Of a stretch of DNA of 64,000 nucleotides, positions 42,659 to 52,125 are shown one piece after another. The first letter of the stretch is position 1, and every line of letters starts with the position of its first letter. Source of the DNA: Elioraea sp. GTDB lineage: Bacteria > Pseudomonadota > Alphaproteobacteria > Acetobacterales > Acetobacteraceae. The notes under the pieces are model-generated. The model was not told the origin of the DNA and did no database searches. It saw only the letters and a list, made by a program, of their open reading frames with translations. The stretch is from NCBI RefSeq assembly GCF_022842375.1, contig NZ_JALHPR010000008.1, positions 62,001 through 126,000 on the forward strand, read 5' to 3'. Both the position numbers and the translations under genes were made by a program.

Positions 42659-44356
42659 ATGCGCTGTCGTATTGCCTCAAGCCATCTGCCGGCCGCTTTC
42701 GGCCTCGCTGCCATAAGTCTGCTGGGCCTGCTTCTGCTTGCCTGGCCCGCCGCCGCGCATGAGGGGCATGATCACGGCGCCGCGCCGGAGCCGGTCGCCA
42801 CGGCCCTGCCGCGCGCGGAGGCGCACAGCGATCTGTTCGAAGTCGTCGCGGTCCTTCAGCTGGGCGGCGCGCTGACGGTCACGCTCGACCGCTACGCCGA
42901 TAACGCACCGCTGGACGGCTCCATCACGCTCTCGCTCGATGGCCAGGACATACCGGCAGAGCGCCAGGGAATCGGCCTTTTCGTGGTGCGGCATCCGCTG
43001 CTGGAACGAACTGGTCGGCGCGACATCGTCTTCACGGTGACGGCAGGGGATGAGATGGACCTGCTGACCGCGACGCTCGATGTTCCCGCGCTGCCTGCGG
43101 CATCCGGTAACGCCATCACAGCGCTCGCGCTGTTGCGGGACAGCACGGTGCAGATCGGCATCGGGGTCGGGCTGCTCGTGCTGGGGCTGCTTCTCGGGCG
43201 TGCCTCCGTCCGACGCCTCCTGCCGCCGATGGTCGAAGAGGCACGCCCCAACCGTCAGGTCGAGGCCTTGCCGTCCGGGGCGCGGCGCGCCGCCGCATTG
43301 CTGCTGGCAGCACTCACTGCCGCCGCACCGGCCGTCGCCCAGCAGGCGCTGGTGACCGGGGAGGCACCGCGCCGCCTGCAGGACGGCGCCATCTTTGTCC
43401 CGAAGCCGTCGCAGCGCCTGCTCGGCGTGCGGACACTGCTGACGGAGAATGGCGAGGCATCGGCCGCGCTGCGAATGATCGGCACGCTGGTGCCGGACCC
43501 GAACGCCTCTGGCCGGGTACAGGCCAGCCAGAACGGACGGCTCGAGCCTGGCGACGCGGGCTTCCCCACGCTCGGCCAGCGGGTCGAGCGCGGTCAGGTC
43601 CTCGCCTACGTCACGCCGACCTACAGCGCCGCAGAACGCGGTGGCCTCATCCAGAACGCCGCCGAACTGGATGCGCAGATCACCATCCTCGAAGCCCGCG
43701 TCCGTCGCCTCACCTCGCTGCGCGGGATGGTGGCGGAGCGCGAGATCCAGGACGCCCAGGCCGAGCTTGCCGGTGCGCGGCAGCGGCGCACCGCGATCCA
43801 GCCGGCGCTGTCGGGGCGGGAAGCGCTGGTCGCACCCGTCTCCGGCATCGTCTCGACCGTCCGCGGCGCCGTGGGGCAGATCGTCGACAGCGCGACCACC
43901 ATCGTCGAGATCGTCGACCCGAGCCGGCTCTGGGTGGAGGCGCTCGCCTTCGATCGTGCTGCGCTGGAGCGCATCACGGGCGCGAACGCGACGCTGCCGG
44001 ACGGCCGCGTGCTGGACCTCGCCTTCGTGGGAAGGGGGCTGACGGTGCGGCAGCAGGCGGTCCCCGTGAACTTCCGCGTGGATGATCCGCCGGCCGATGC
44101 GCCGATCGGCATCTCGGTGCTCGTGACGCTGCGCACGGCCCGCGCCGTGCAGGGGGTCGTGCTGCCCGCCGACGCGGTGGTCCGCAGCGCGGAAGGCCCG
44201 CCCGTCGTGTTCGAGCACGCGACCGCGGAACGCTTCATCCCCCGCCAGGTGCGGGTGCAGCCGCTTGACGGCACGCGCGTCGTGGTGACGGCCGGGCTCG
44301 AGGCCGGGCAGCGCGTGGTGGTGCAGGGTGCTGCGCTGATCGCCCAGGTCCGCTGA
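42659..44356 (+). CDS. RND efflux periplasmic adaptor (CusB/HlyD-like) with extra N-terminal domain
   Basis: A 565-residue protein in two parts. Residues 1 to about 205 comprise a signal-like segment, a metal-binding-looking AHEGHDHGAAP stretch, a beta-rich domain (VVAVLQLGGALTVTLDRYAD) and a hydrophobic segment (IGIGVGLLVLGLLLG). Around residue 215, ARRAAALLLAALTAAAPAVAQQ looks like a second, internal signal sequence. It is followed by a standard membrane-fusion protein: ASQNGRLEPGDAGFPTLGQR, a hairpin, SGIVSTVRGAVGQIVDSATT and VVVTAGLEAGQRVVVQGAAL. It pairs with the RND pump 17 nt downstream. Adaptors bridge pump and outer-membrane channel; no channel gene is present here. Confidence 0.9.
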   Translation: MRCRIASSHLPAAFGLAAISLLGLLLLAWPAAAHEGHDHGAAPEPVATALPRAEAHSDLFEVVAVLQLGGALTVTLDRYADNAPLDGSITLSLDGQDIPAERQGIGLFVVRHPLLERTGRRDIVFTVTAGDEMDLLTATLDVPALPAASGNAITALALLRDSTVQIGIGVGLLVLGLLLGRASVRRLLPPMVEEARPNRQVEALPSGARRAAALLLAALTAAAPAVAQQALVTGEAPRRLQDGAIFVPKPSQRLLGVRTLLTENGEASAALRMIGTLVPDPNASGRVQASQNGRLEPGDAGFPTLGQRVERGQVLAYVTPTYSAAERGGLIQNAAELDAQITILEARVRRLTSLRGMVAEREIQDAQAELAGARQRRTAIQPALSGREALVAPVSGIVSTVRGAVGQIVDSATTIVEIVDPSRLWVEALAFDRAALERITGANATLPDGRVLDLAFVGRGLTVRQQAVPVNFRVDDPPADAPIGISVLVTLRTARAVQGVVLPADAVVRSAEGPPVVFEHATAERFIPRQVRVQPLDGTRVVVTAGLEAGQRVVVQGAALIAQVR

Positions 44357-44373
44357 TCGGGGTGCGCTGAGCC

Positions 44374-47300
44374 ATGCTGTTCAACGCCATCGTCGGGTTC
44401 TCGCTGCGCAACCGGCTTTTCGTGCTCGTTGCCGCGCTGCTGGTCAGCGTCTACGGCATGTTCACGTTGTCGCGCATGCCGGTCGATGTCTTCCCCGATC
44501 TCAACAAGCCGACCGTCACGCTGATGACCGAGGCCGAGGGCTTCGCCCCGGAGGAGGTCGAGCAGCTTGTCTCGTTCCCGATCGAGACCGCGGTGAACGG
44601 GCTGCCTGGCGTGACGCGGGTGCGGTCCGTTTCCTCGGTCGGGCTCTCGATCGTCTTCGTCGAGTTCGACTGGGGTGCGGACATCTGGCGCGCGCGCCAG
44701 CAGGTGAGCGAGCGGCTCGGCCAGATCCAGGCGCAGCTTCCCCCGCGCGTGCTGCCCACCATGTCGCCGGTCTCCTCCATCATGGGGGAGATCATGCTGG
44801 TGGCGATGACCGCGCCCGCGGACGGCTCGGTTGGGCCAATGGAGCTGCGCGACCTCGCAGACTGGGTGATGCGCCCGCGACTGCTGACCATCCCCGGCAT
44901 CTCGCAGGTCATTCCGATCGGCGGTGCGGTGCGGCAGTTCCGCGTCATGCCGGACCTCGACCGGCTGCACGCGCTGGACCTGACGAACGACCAGCTCATC
45001 GCCGCGCTGCGCCAGTTCGGTGGCAATGCCGGCGGCGGTTACGTGGACCAGGCGGGCCGCGAGTTCCTGATCCGCAACATCGGCCGCACCACCTCGCTCG
45101 AGGACCTGCGCAACGCGACGGTCGGGTTCCGGGAAGGGCAGCCCATCGCGCTGCGCCAAGTGGCGCGTGTCGAGTTCGGCCCGCGCTTCAAGCGCGGCGA
45201 GGCGGGGGTGGACGGCCAGCCCGCGGTGATCCTTGCCATCGCCAAGCAGCCGGGCGCCGACACGATCCGCCTGACGCGCGCGGTGGAAGCGGCGCTCGCG
45301 GATTTGCAGGCCGGCATGCCGCGCGGCGTGGTGGCTGACCGCGTCAAGTTCCGCCAGGCCGACTTCATCGCGCAGTCGATCGCCAACCTGCAGCAGGTGC
45401 TGGCCGAGGCCTTCGTCGTCGTGGCGATCGTGCTGTTCGCCTTCCTGCTGAACACGCGCACGACCATCATCTCGCTGACGGCGATCCCGCTCTCGATCCT
45501 GCTGACGGCGATCGTGTTCGCGGCCTTCGGCCTCTCGATCAACACCATGACACTGGGCGGTCTCGCCATCGCCGTGGGCGAACTGGTGGACGACGCGGTG
45601 GTGGACGTCGAGAACATCCTGCGACGCCTGAAGGAGAACGTCGCGCGGGCCGTGCCCGAACCGGTGATGCAGGTCGTCGTTTCGGCCAGCGCGGAGGTGC
45701 GCTCCGGCATCGTCTACGCCACGCTGATCATCGTGCTGGTCTTCCTGCCGCTCTTCGCGCTGACCGGGATCGAGGGTCGGCTGTTCGCGCCGCTCGGCAT
45801 CGCCTACATCGTTTCGATCCTGTGTTCGCTTCTGGTGGCGATCACCGTCACACCGGTGCTGTCTTATTGGCTGCTGCCACGGATGCGGCGCATGCATGCG
45901 GGCGACGGTGCGCTGGTGCGGGGGCTGAAGGCAGGGCAGGAACGCCTGCTGCGCTGGGCCTTCGCGCACCGCTCGATGGTGCTCGGCCTTGCGTTCGGTA
46001 GCGTCCTGGTCGCCGCCTCCAGCGTTCCACTTCTGCCGCGCGCCTTCCTGCCGCCGTTCAACGAGGGCACGCTCGTCATCAACGTCACATACCAGCCGGG
46101 CATCTCGCTCGCGGAATCGGACGCGCTCGGACGCGTCGCGGAGCGCCTGCTGATGCAGGTGCCCGAGGTGAAGGGTGTGGGTCGCCGCACCGGCCGGGCG
46201 GAGCTCGACGAGCATGCGGAGGGCGTGCATTCCTCCGAGCTCGACCTCGATCTCAGCGACGGTGGCCGCTCTCGCGCCGAGGTGCTGGCCGATATCCGAG
46301 CGCGGCTGGCGGCGCTGCCGGCGGCGGTGAACATCGGCCAGCCGATCAGCCACCGGCTGGACCACATGCTCTCCGGCGTGCGGGCACAGATCGCGCTGAA
46401 GATCTTCGGCGACGACCTGGACACGCTGCGCACGCTCGCCGAGACGCTGCGCGGCCGGCTGGCGGAGAACGTGCCGGGGCTGACCGACCTGCAGCTCGAG
46501 CGGCAGGTGCGCATCCCGCAACTGCGCATCGCCGTGGACCATGAGCGTGCAGGTCTCTACGGCGTCTCGGCGGCGGCGCTGACTGAAACGCTAGAATCCC
46601 TCACCGGCGGCACGGTGGTCAGCCAGATCCTGGACGGCGCGCGCCGCTTCGACGTGGTGCTGCGCCTGGCCGACGAGGATCGCACCACGACCCGCCTGGC
46701 CGAGGCGCTGGTGCCGACGCCACATGGCCGCGTGCCGCTCGGCCTGCTCGCGCGCGTGGAGGAGGGCGATGGCCCGAATCAGATCCTGCGCGAGGGCGCG
46801 CGCCGCCGTATCGTGGTGCTCGCGAATACGACGCCCGATGCCGACATGGCAGAGGTGATCGCCGGCATCCGCGCCGAACTCGCGCGCGCGCCCATGCCCA
46901 CCGGCTACACCACCGCACTGGAAGGGACCTTCCAGGCACAGGAAGAGGCGATGCGCACCATCGCCGTCCTCGCCCTGATCTCGCTCGGCCTGATCTTCGT
47001 GGTGCTCTATTCGCGCTACCGCTCGGCCATGCTGGCAGTGATCGTCATGGGCAACGTGCCGCTGGCGCTGATCGGCGCGGTCGCGGCGATCTGGATCGCC
47101 GGGCAGCCACTGTCGGTCGCGACGCTGGTGGGCTTCGTCACGCTCACCGGCATCACGACACGCAACGGCATCCTGAAGGTCAGCCACTACCTGAACCTGG
47201 CGCTGCACGAGGGCGAGCGGTGGGGCCTGGCGCTCGTCCTGCGCGGCTCGGCAGAGCGGCTGACGCCGGTGCTGATGACGGCGCTCTCCGCTGGCCTCGC

Positions 47301-47517
47301 GCTCATTCCGCTTGCAATCGGTGCCGACGCACCGGGCAAGGAGATCCTGCATCCCGTCGCCATCACCATCCTGGGTGGCCTGGTCAGCGCCACGTTGCTC
47401 GATACGCTGGTGACGCCGATCCTGTTCCACCGCTTCGGCCGCCCGGCGCTGGACCGCCTGCGCGCGGAGGCCGAGGAACGACGGATTGGCGGGGCGCTCG
47501 CCCCCGAGACATTCTGA
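44374..47517 (+). CDS. Heavy-metal efflux RND transporter, CusA/CzcA family
   Basis: A 1047-residue inner-membrane proton antiporter. It begins [20 protein letters not shown], then [20 protein letters not shown], the HME-type N-terminus. The TM4 acidic motif is [20 protein letters not shown]. Further conserved parts are [38 protein letters not shown] and [20 protein letters not shown]. It extrudes monovalent or divalent metal ions from the periplasm with the adaptor encoded just upstream. Copper/silver is favoured by the neighbours but is not proven by the pump sequence. Confidence 0.95.
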   Translation: MLFNAIVGFSLRNRLFVLVAALLVSVYGMFTLSRMPVDVFPDLNKPTVTLMTEAEGFAPEEVEQLVSFPIETAVNGLPGVTRVRSVSSVGLSIVFVEFDWGADIWRARQQVSERLGQIQAQLPPRVLPTMSPVSSIMGEIMLVAMTAPADGSVGPMELRDLADWVMRPRLLTIPGISQVIPIGGAVRQFRVMPDLDRLHALDLTNDQLIAALRQFGGNAGGGYVDQAGREFLIRNIGRTTSLEDLRNATVGFREGQPIALRQVARVEFGPRFKRGEAGVDGQPAVILAIAKQPGADTIRLTRAVEAALADLQAGMPRGVVADRVKFRQADFIAQSIANLQQVLAEAFVVVAIVLFAFLLNTRTTIISLTAIPLSILLTAIVFAAFGLSINTMTLGGLAIAVGELVDDAVVDVENILRRLKENVARAVPEPVMQVVVSASAEVRSGIVYATLIIVLVFLPLFALTGIEGRLFAPLGIAYIVSILCSLLVAITVTPVLSYWLLPRMRRMHAGDGALVRGLKAGQERLLRWAFAHRSMVLGLAFGSVLVAASSVPLLPRAFLPPFNEGTLVINVTYQPGISLAESDALGRVAERLLMQVPEVKGVGRRTGRAELDEHAEGVHSSELDLDLSDGGRSRAEVLADIRARLAALPAAVNIGQPISHRLDHMLSGVRAQIALKIFGDDLDTLRTLAETLRGRLAENVPGLTDLQLERQVRIPQLRIAVDHERAGLYGVSAAALTETLESLTGGTVVSQILDGARRFDVVLRLADEDRTTTRLAEALVPTPHGRVPLGLLARVEEGDGPNQILREGARRRIVVLANTTPDADMAEVIAGIRAELARAPMPTGYTTALEGTFQAQEEAMRTIAVLALISLGLIFVVLYSRYRSAMLAVIVMGNVPLALIGAVAAIWIAGQPLSVATLVGFVTLTGITTRNGILKVSHYLNLALHEGERWGLALVLRGSAERLTPVLMTALSAGLALIPLAIGADAPGKEILHPVAITILGGLVSATLLDTLVTPILFHRFGRPALDRLRAEAEERRIGGALAPETF

Positions 47518-47532
47518 GGCCTGGAGACACCG

Positions 47533-47946
47533 ATGCCGACAAAGCGCAGTCTGATGATCGCCGCCGCCATGCTGGGCCTGCCATCGCTGGCGCCGGCGCC
47601 CCCGGCCTTTGCGCACGGCCCGTCCCGTGGCCCGAATGGGGGCCAGATGCAGGACATCGGCGCATATCACGGGGAGCTGCTTGCGGAGGGTGGCCGGTTG
47701 ACGTTCTTCCTGTTCGACGCGAACGACCGCCCGCTGTCCGCGACTGGTGCCACCGCCACGGCCATCGTGCTTGCGGGCGGCCGCCAACAGACGCTGGCAT
47801 TTGCGCCACGGCCCGACGGCACGGCGCTGGTCGCCACCGGGGACTTCAGGGCAGACCCCAGCCTACGCGTCGTCGTGCAGCTCGTTCCCGCGGCAGGACA
47901 GCCCCGCATCCTGGCGCGCTACGCTCCGATAGAAGCGACGAGATGA
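47533..47946 (+). CDS. Small secreted protein of the metal-efflux operon
   Basis: A 137-residue protein with a signal peptide (MPTKRSLMIAAAMLGLPSLA ... AFAHG). The mature start HGPSRGPNGGQMQDIGAYHG has His/Met residues of the kind found in small periplasmic proteins of metal-efflux operons, followed by a beta-rich domain (LTFFLFDANDRPLSATGATA). It lies 15 nt after the pump gene and overlaps the response-regulator gene (ATGA). A metal-chaperone or accessory role is inferred from position only. Confidence 0.82.
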   Translation: MPTKRSLMIAAAMLGLPSLAPAPPAFAHGPSRGPNGGQMQDIGAYHGELLAEGGRLTFFLFDANDRPLSATGATATAIVLAGGRQQTLAFAPRPDGTALVATGDFRADPSLRVVVQLVPAAGQPRILARYAPIEATR

Positions 47947-48695
47947 CCGATACCGCAGAGCGCCGTCTGCTCGACCCCGAGGCGCACATCCTCATCGTCG
48001 AGGATGACGGCGAGATGCGGAACCTTGTCGCACGGCTGCTGCGCGACGCCGCGTTTCGTGTGTCGGCCGCACGTGACGGCCGCGAGATGTGGGACATTCT
48101 GGAAGGCCCGGCCGGCGAGCCCGATCTTGTCCTGCTCGACGTGATGCTGCCGGGCGCCTCGGGCCTCGATCTGCTGCGCCGCCTCCGGGAGCGTTCGCGT
48201 GTGCCGGTGCTGATGCTCACGGCGCGGGGTGAGGAGATGGACCGCGTGCTCGGCCTCGAACTTGGCGCCGACGACTACGTGGCCAAGCCTTTTGCGCCTC
48301 GCGAGCTTATCGCGCGCGTCCGCGCGTTGCTGCGCCGCGCCTCGCCGGCCGATGCGCACCCCGATCCGCGGTCGCGGCGACTGGCCTTCGCCGGCTGGGT
48401 GCTGGACATCGCGCGTCGGGAACTCACCTCGCCTGAGGGCGTCGCGGTCGATCTCTCCGGGGCGGAGTATGACCTGCTGATGGCCTTCCTGGAGCATCCG
48501 CAACGGGTCCTGTCGCGCGAGCAGCTGCTCGAGGTCGGCAAGCGGCGTGTCGGCACCGATCCGTTCGACCGGACGGTCGACGTCCAGGTCAGCCGCTTGC
48601 GCCGGAAGATCGAGCCGGAGGACGACAGCCCCTCCCTCATCAAGACGGTGCGCGGGGCCGGGTACGTGCTGGTGGCGGACGTGTCGCGGACATGA
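47943..48695 (+). CDS. Response regulator, OmpR/PhoB family (CusR-like)
   Basis: A 250-residue regulator. The receiver has VEDDGEMRN, phosphoacceptor Asp66 in LLDVMLPGASG and YVAKPFAPREL. The C-terminal winged helix shows LSGAEYDLLMAFLEHPQRVL, SREQLLEVGKRRVG and VDVQVSRLRRKIE, ending KTVRGAGYVLV. Its ATG overlaps the small secreted protein gene and its stop overlaps the sensor kinase gene (ATGA on both sides). It is the likely ligand of the two TGACA/TGTCA-type boxes at 42583 and 50005 (inference). Confidence 0.95.
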   Translation: MTDTAERRLLDPEAHILIVEDDGEMRNLVARLLRDAAFRVSAARDGREMWDILEGPAGEPDLVLLDVMLPGASGLDLLRRLRERSRVPVLMLTARGEEMDRVLGLELGADDYVAKPFAPRELIARVRALLRRASPADAHPDPRSRRLAFAGWVLDIARRELTSPEGVAVDLSGAEYDLLMAFLEHPQRVLSREQLLEVGKRRVGTDPFDRTVDVQVSRLRRKIEPEDDSPSLIKTVRGAGYVLVADVSRT

Positions 48696-49990
48696 GGGCG
48701 CCGTGGCCCGCCAGCCTGGCCGGTCGCATCACGTTGCTGCTGCTCGGCGGGCTGATGCTGCTGCACGTCGGCAGCATGTGGGTGCATGAGCGCGCGCTGC
48801 GCGACACGGAGCAGGGTGCGCGGCTGGAACGCATGGCCGACCAGCTCGCGGCGGCGCGCGCGGCGGTCGCATCCCTGCCCGAGGCGGCGCGCGATGCGGC
48901 GGCGCATGCGATCTCGCGCCCCGGCCTCGAGATCCATTGGGATCGTATGGCACCGATGCCGGCGGCGGCACCGCCCGAGCCCCTCGCGACGGCTGCCGCA
49001 CGGCTTGGCCCCGGCGCGCGGATCGGCTGGGACCCCAAGGCCGAACCGGGCCACCGCGTGCTGGGCGCGCTGCCAGCCGAGGATGGCGGATGGATCGTCT
49101 TCTCGGCACCCTGGCTCGCCGCGGGCGGCGGGCCTCTCGACCATGGCGCCATCGCGTCCATGGTCGCCATGGCGCTCGGCATCGCCCTCGTTTCGATCCT
49201 GGTCGTGCGCTGGATCACCCGACCGTTGCGGCGCCTCGCCGCAGCGGCGGACCGCATCGGCCGCGACCCGAGCCCGCGGCCGGTGCCGCTGGACGGACCG
49301 GAGGAGGTTCGCCACGCGGCCGCGGCGTTCAATGCCATGCAGCAGCGCATCGGGCGATTACTGGAGGATCGGACGGAAACGCTGGCGGCGATGAGTCACG
49401 ACCTGCGCACCCCGCTCTCCCGCCTTCAACTGCGCGTGGCCTTCCTGCCGGAAGGTGAGGACCGCGTGCGGCTCGAGGCCGACATCGCCGAAATGGAAAC
49501 CATGATCACGCGCACATTGGACTATATCCGCGAGGGCCGCGATGCCGAGCCCGTGCGGCCGGCCGACCTCGCGGCGATCCTGCAGACCCTGGCGTCCGAT
49601 GCCGCCGATCGGGGTCACGATGTGGACTACGTGGGCCCTGGGCGGGCGGTCCTGCCGCTCCGGCGCGTCGCGGCAAAACGCGCGGTCTCGAATCTGTTGG
49701 ACAATGCGCTCCGCCACGGCGTGCCTCCGGTGCGGCTGCGCATCCAGGAGGACGGAGACATGCTCGTCGTCGAAGTCTCGGATTCAGGCGCCGGCATTGC
49801 CGAGGCCGATCGGGACCGGGCTGTCGCGCCTTTCGTGCAGCTCGACACGGCACGCGGCGGCTCAGGAGTTGGCCTGGGTCTCGCCATCGCACAGCGATTT
49901 GCGCAGGGCAGCAACGGCAGGCTTGAACTGCGGGATGCCCCAGGGGGAGGGCTGCTGGCGCGAATTCTGCTGCCCAGGCAGGCCGGCTGA
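48692..49990 (+). CDS. Sensor histidine kinase (CusS-like)
   Basis: A 432-residue membrane kinase. Transmembrane segments lie near residues 10-30 and 155-175, enclosing a periplasmic sensor of about 120 residues. A HAMP domain follows (RWITRPLRRLAAAADRIGRD), then the phosphoacceptor His236 in AAMSHDLRTPLSRLQ, N-box NLLDNALRHG, G1 DSGAGI and G2 GSGVGLGLAIA. It partners the response regulator with which it overlaps. Metal sensing in the periplasm is inferred from the operon. Confidence 0.94.
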   Translation: MRAPWPASLAGRITLLLLGGLMLLHVGSMWVHERALRDTEQGARLERMADQLAAARAAVASLPEAARDAAAHAISRPGLEIHWDRMAPMPAAAPPEPLATAAARLGPGARIGWDPKAEPGHRVLGALPAEDGGWIVFSAPWLAAGGGPLDHGAIASMVAMALGIALVSILVVRWITRPLRRLAAAADRIGRDPSPRPVPLDGPEEVRHAAAAFNAMQQRIGRLLEDRTETLAAMSHDLRTPLSRLQLRVAFLPEGEDRVRLEADIAEMETMITRTLDYIREGRDAEPVRPADLAAILQTLASDAADRGHDVDYVGPGRAVLPLRRVAAKRAVSNLLDNALRHGVPPVRLRIQEDGDMLVVEVSDSGAGIAEADRDRAVAPFVQLDTARGGSGVGLGLAIAQRFAQGSNGRLELRDAPGGGLLARILLPRQAG

Positions 49991-50004
49991 ACGCCTGACT
50001 GGGC

Positions 50005-50019
50005 CGACATACTTTGTCA
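50005..50019. promoter_or_regulatory. Candidate metal-responsive operator upstream of DUF305 operon
   Basis: CGACA-TACTT-TGTCA repeats the box at 42583-42597 with two base differences, and lies 68 nt before the DUF305 gene, nearly the same distance as the first box from its gene. It separates the kinase gene from a second transcription unit. Confidence 0.58.
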
Positions 50020-50087
50020 TGTGGCGGAGAGGCTCCGCAGCGACGCGGGGTGCAAGGTCTGGCGGTCGTCAACCCGGAGGTCATTCC

Positions 50088-50495
50088 ATGCGCCGGCTGC
50101 TCCTGACTGCACCCCTTGCCGCTGCCCTGTTCGCCGCTGGAGCCGTCGTGGTGGCACAGCCTCAGCATGGCCCTGGACATGGCATGCCGATGATGCAGGG
50201 AGGCGGTCCTGCCGCCGCGCAGGCGCCGGCGAACGCGAGCCCGGCGACGCGCGCCTTCATGGCAGCGGACGAGAAGATGCATCGCGACATGACCATCACC
50301 TATTCGGGGAATGCCGACCGCGACTTCGTCTCCGGCATGATCCCGCACCACCAGGGCGCGATCGACATGGCGCGGATCGTACTGGAGCATGGCCGCGATC
50401 CCGACGTGCGTGCCTTGGCGGAGAGCATCATCCGCGACCAGGAGCGCGAGATCGCGCAGATGCGCGTGATCCTTGCACGGATCCCCGCGCAATGA
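50088..50495 (+). CDS. DUF305 family protein, exported
   Basis: A 135-residue secreted protein. A signal peptide (MRRLLLTAPLAAALFAAGAV) precedes a His/Met-rich linker (QPQHGPGHGMPMMQGG) and a single DUF305 four-helix domain with the hallmark GMIPHHQGAIDMARIVLEHG. GGAGG lies 8 nt before the ATG. DUF305 proteins are common beside copper-handling genes and are thought to bind metal; that role is inferred here. The stop overlaps the DUF411 gene (ATGA). Confidence 0.92.
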   Translation: MRRLLLTAPLAAALFAAGAVVVAQPQHGPGHGMPMMQGGGPAAAQAPANASPATRAFMAADEKMHRDMTITYSGNADRDFVSGMIPHHQGAIDMARIVLEHGRDPDVRALAESIIRDQEREIAQMRVILARIPAQ

Positions 50496-50953
50496 TGCGC
50501 CGGGGCCTCCTCGCCAGCACCCTGCTGGTGGTGGCGGTGCCGGCAATGGCGCAGCACCGCGAGCGCGTCGAAGTGTGGCGCGACCCGAACTGCGGCTGCT
50601 GTTCGGCCTGGGTCGCGCATCTCCGCAGGGACGGCTTCGCCGTTGAGGATCGCGTCGTCGCCTCGGTCGCGCCGATCCGCAGGCTGCTGGGCACACCTGC
50701 CGATCTGCTTTCCTGCCATGCCGCGCGGGTCGGCGGCTTCGCGCTCGAGGGTCACGTGCCCGCGCTCGCGATCCGTCGCCTCCTGGGGGAACGCCCCATC
50801 GGCATCGTGGGCCTTGCCGTCCCTGCCATGCCCATCGGCTCGCCAGGGATGGAGGTGCCCGGGCAGCCGCCTGAGACGTACGACGTGATCGGCTGGCGCG
50901 CCGACGGAACCCATGCGCCCTTCATGCGGTTTAACGGGAGCGAGCCTGCCTGA
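50492..50953 (+). CDS. DUF411 family metal-binding protein
   Basis: A 153-residue secreted protein. Signal sequence MMRRGLLASTLLVVAVPAMA is followed by VEVWRDPNCGCCSAWVAHLR, the DUF411 thioredoxin-like start with its C-x-C-C cysteines, and by GTPADLLSCHAARVGGFALE and GHVPALAIRRLL. Relatives are found in copper-resistance operons. It is translationally coupled to DUF305 (ATGA). A periplasmic copper-binding or redox role is inferred. Confidence 0.93.
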   Translation: MMRRGLLASTLLVVAVPAMAQHRERVEVWRDPNCGCCSAWVAHLRRDGFAVEDRVVASVAPIRRLLGTPADLLSCHAARVGGFALEGHVPALAIRRLLGERPIGIVGLAVPAMPIGSPGMEVPGQPPETYDVIGWRADGTHAPFMRFNGSEPA

Positions 50954-50972
50954 CAACGAAAGGAAAAGACCG

Positions 50973-51602
50973 ATGAGGACGCTCAGCACGCTGACGGCCA
51001 CCGCCATCCTTGCGTTGGGCCTTGCCGGAACCGCGATTGCGCAGGCGCCAGCGCCAGGCGCGACGCCCGACCCCCACCATCCCGGCAGGCCGGCCGGGTC
51101 GCCGCCGCCAGCGCCGCCGGCCGCGCAGCAAGGCACGCCGATGCCTGGCATGGGGGGGGCGGGTGGTGGAATGATGGGCGGCGACATGGGCCGGATGATG
51201 CAGCCCATGATGCAGCAGATGATGCAGGACCGCATGGCCGCGTCAGCGATGCAGCCCTTTCGCCGGATCGAGGGGCGGCTGGCCTATTTCCGTGCCGAAC
51301 TGCGGATCACCGACGCCCAGGCGCAGCCGTGGAACGCCTTCGCCGATGCCGTCCGCACGCATGCCGAACGGCTCCGCCAGGCCACGCAGCAGGCGATGAC
51401 CGGGGCCACTGAGCCCGGATCGGCACCGCAGCAGATGGAACGTCGCATCGCCCTCCTCTCCGCCCATCTCGAGTCGATGCGCGCGGTCGCAGCCGCAGCG
51501 ACCCCCCTCTACGCGGCGTTGTCGGAGGAGCAGCGGCGCACCGCCGACGAGATGATGTCCGAACACGTCCGCGGCATGCGGATGGGGATGAGGATGCCGT
51601 GA
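50973..51602 (+). CDS. Spy/CpxP-like LTXXQ-type periplasmic protein
   Basis: A 209-residue secreted protein. The signal peptide is MRTLSTLTATAILALGLAGT ... AIAQA, then a Pro/Gly-rich linker, a Met-rich stretch (MGRMMQPMMQQMMQ), and a helical domain starting RIEGRLAYFRAELRITDAQA, typical of Spy/CpxP-like proteins. The Met-rich segment could bind copper(I). AAGGAAAAG precedes the start. It follows the DUF411 gene by 19 nt. A chaperone or metal-buffering role is inferred. Confidence 0.85.
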   Translation: MRTLSTLTATAILALGLAGTAIAQAPAPGATPDPHHPGRPAGSPPPAPPAAQQGTPMPGMGGAGGGMMGGDMGRMMQPMMQQMMQDRMAASAMQPFRRIEGRLAYFRAELRITDAQAQPWNAFADAVRTHAERLRQATQQAMTGATEPGSAPQQMERRIALLSAHLESMRAVAAAATPLYAALSEEQRRTADEMMSEHVRGMRMGMRMP

Positions 51603-51603
51603 C

Positions 51604-51855
51604 ATGGCGTGGACGCAGCCTGTCGGGACCGAGGCCGCGCCATCCTGGTGGCGCACGCGCACCGGCGTTGCCGCGATCGGCTTCGCACTGGTCGGCAGTT
51701 TCTATGTGCTGCGGGAGCACTGGGGCCACGCGTTCGGCGCCCTGCCCTATCTGCTGATCCTCGCCTGCCCGCTGATGCACCTGCTCATGCATCGCGGACA
51801 TCGCCAGCACGGCAGCGGCGTGGGTACGGCGCCCGGCTCTCGACCCGGGGGCTGA
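51604..51855 (+). CDS. DUF2933 family small membrane protein
   Basis: An 83-residue protein with one hydrophobic segment (VAAIGFALVGSFYVL) and the DUF2933 signature REHWGHAFGALPYLLILACP followed by LMHLLMHRGH. It starts 1 nt after the Spy-like stop. The family is common in metal-resistance islands; function is unknown. Confidence 0.88.
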   Translation: MAWTQPVGTEAAPSWWRTRTGVAAIGFALVGSFYVLREHWGHAFGALPYLLILACPLMHLLMHRGHRQHGSGVGTAPGSRPGG

Positions 51856-52125
51856 GGTCGTGGCTGTTGCGGCGCCTCCTGGCTGCTCCGCGCTGGCCAT
51901 GGCGCGGCACTAGCTCGCGCTGCTGCTGGTCGCGAACGTCATCTGGGAGGTCGCGCAGCTGCCGCTCTCCGGCGGAATTGGCCATACGCCACCGCCATGC
52001 CGCGCCGCCGCCGCTCGGGACCGGGCACACGCCAGTGCTCCAGTGGCTTCTGCAGCCGACCCTTTGTCTCCTTGCCGCGAGCCCGCCTGGCGCCGGCGCG
52101 CTGACAGACCCTTCGGAGCCTGGCC
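51856..52125 (+). other. Short gap with a possible gene fragment
   Basis: A stretch around 51915-51970 reads LALLLVANVIWEVAQLPL after an in-frame TAG, resembling the membrane start of a small hypothetical protein. The continuation is out of frame. This may be a decayed gene, but the support is weak. Confidence 0.25.

Noticed and set aside
43621-46542. A 973-codon open frame antisense to the RND pump gene
   Set aside because: It is rich in Arg, His, Asp and Gln with no family motif, typical of the antisense frame of a high-GC gene. The pump on the other strand is unambiguous.
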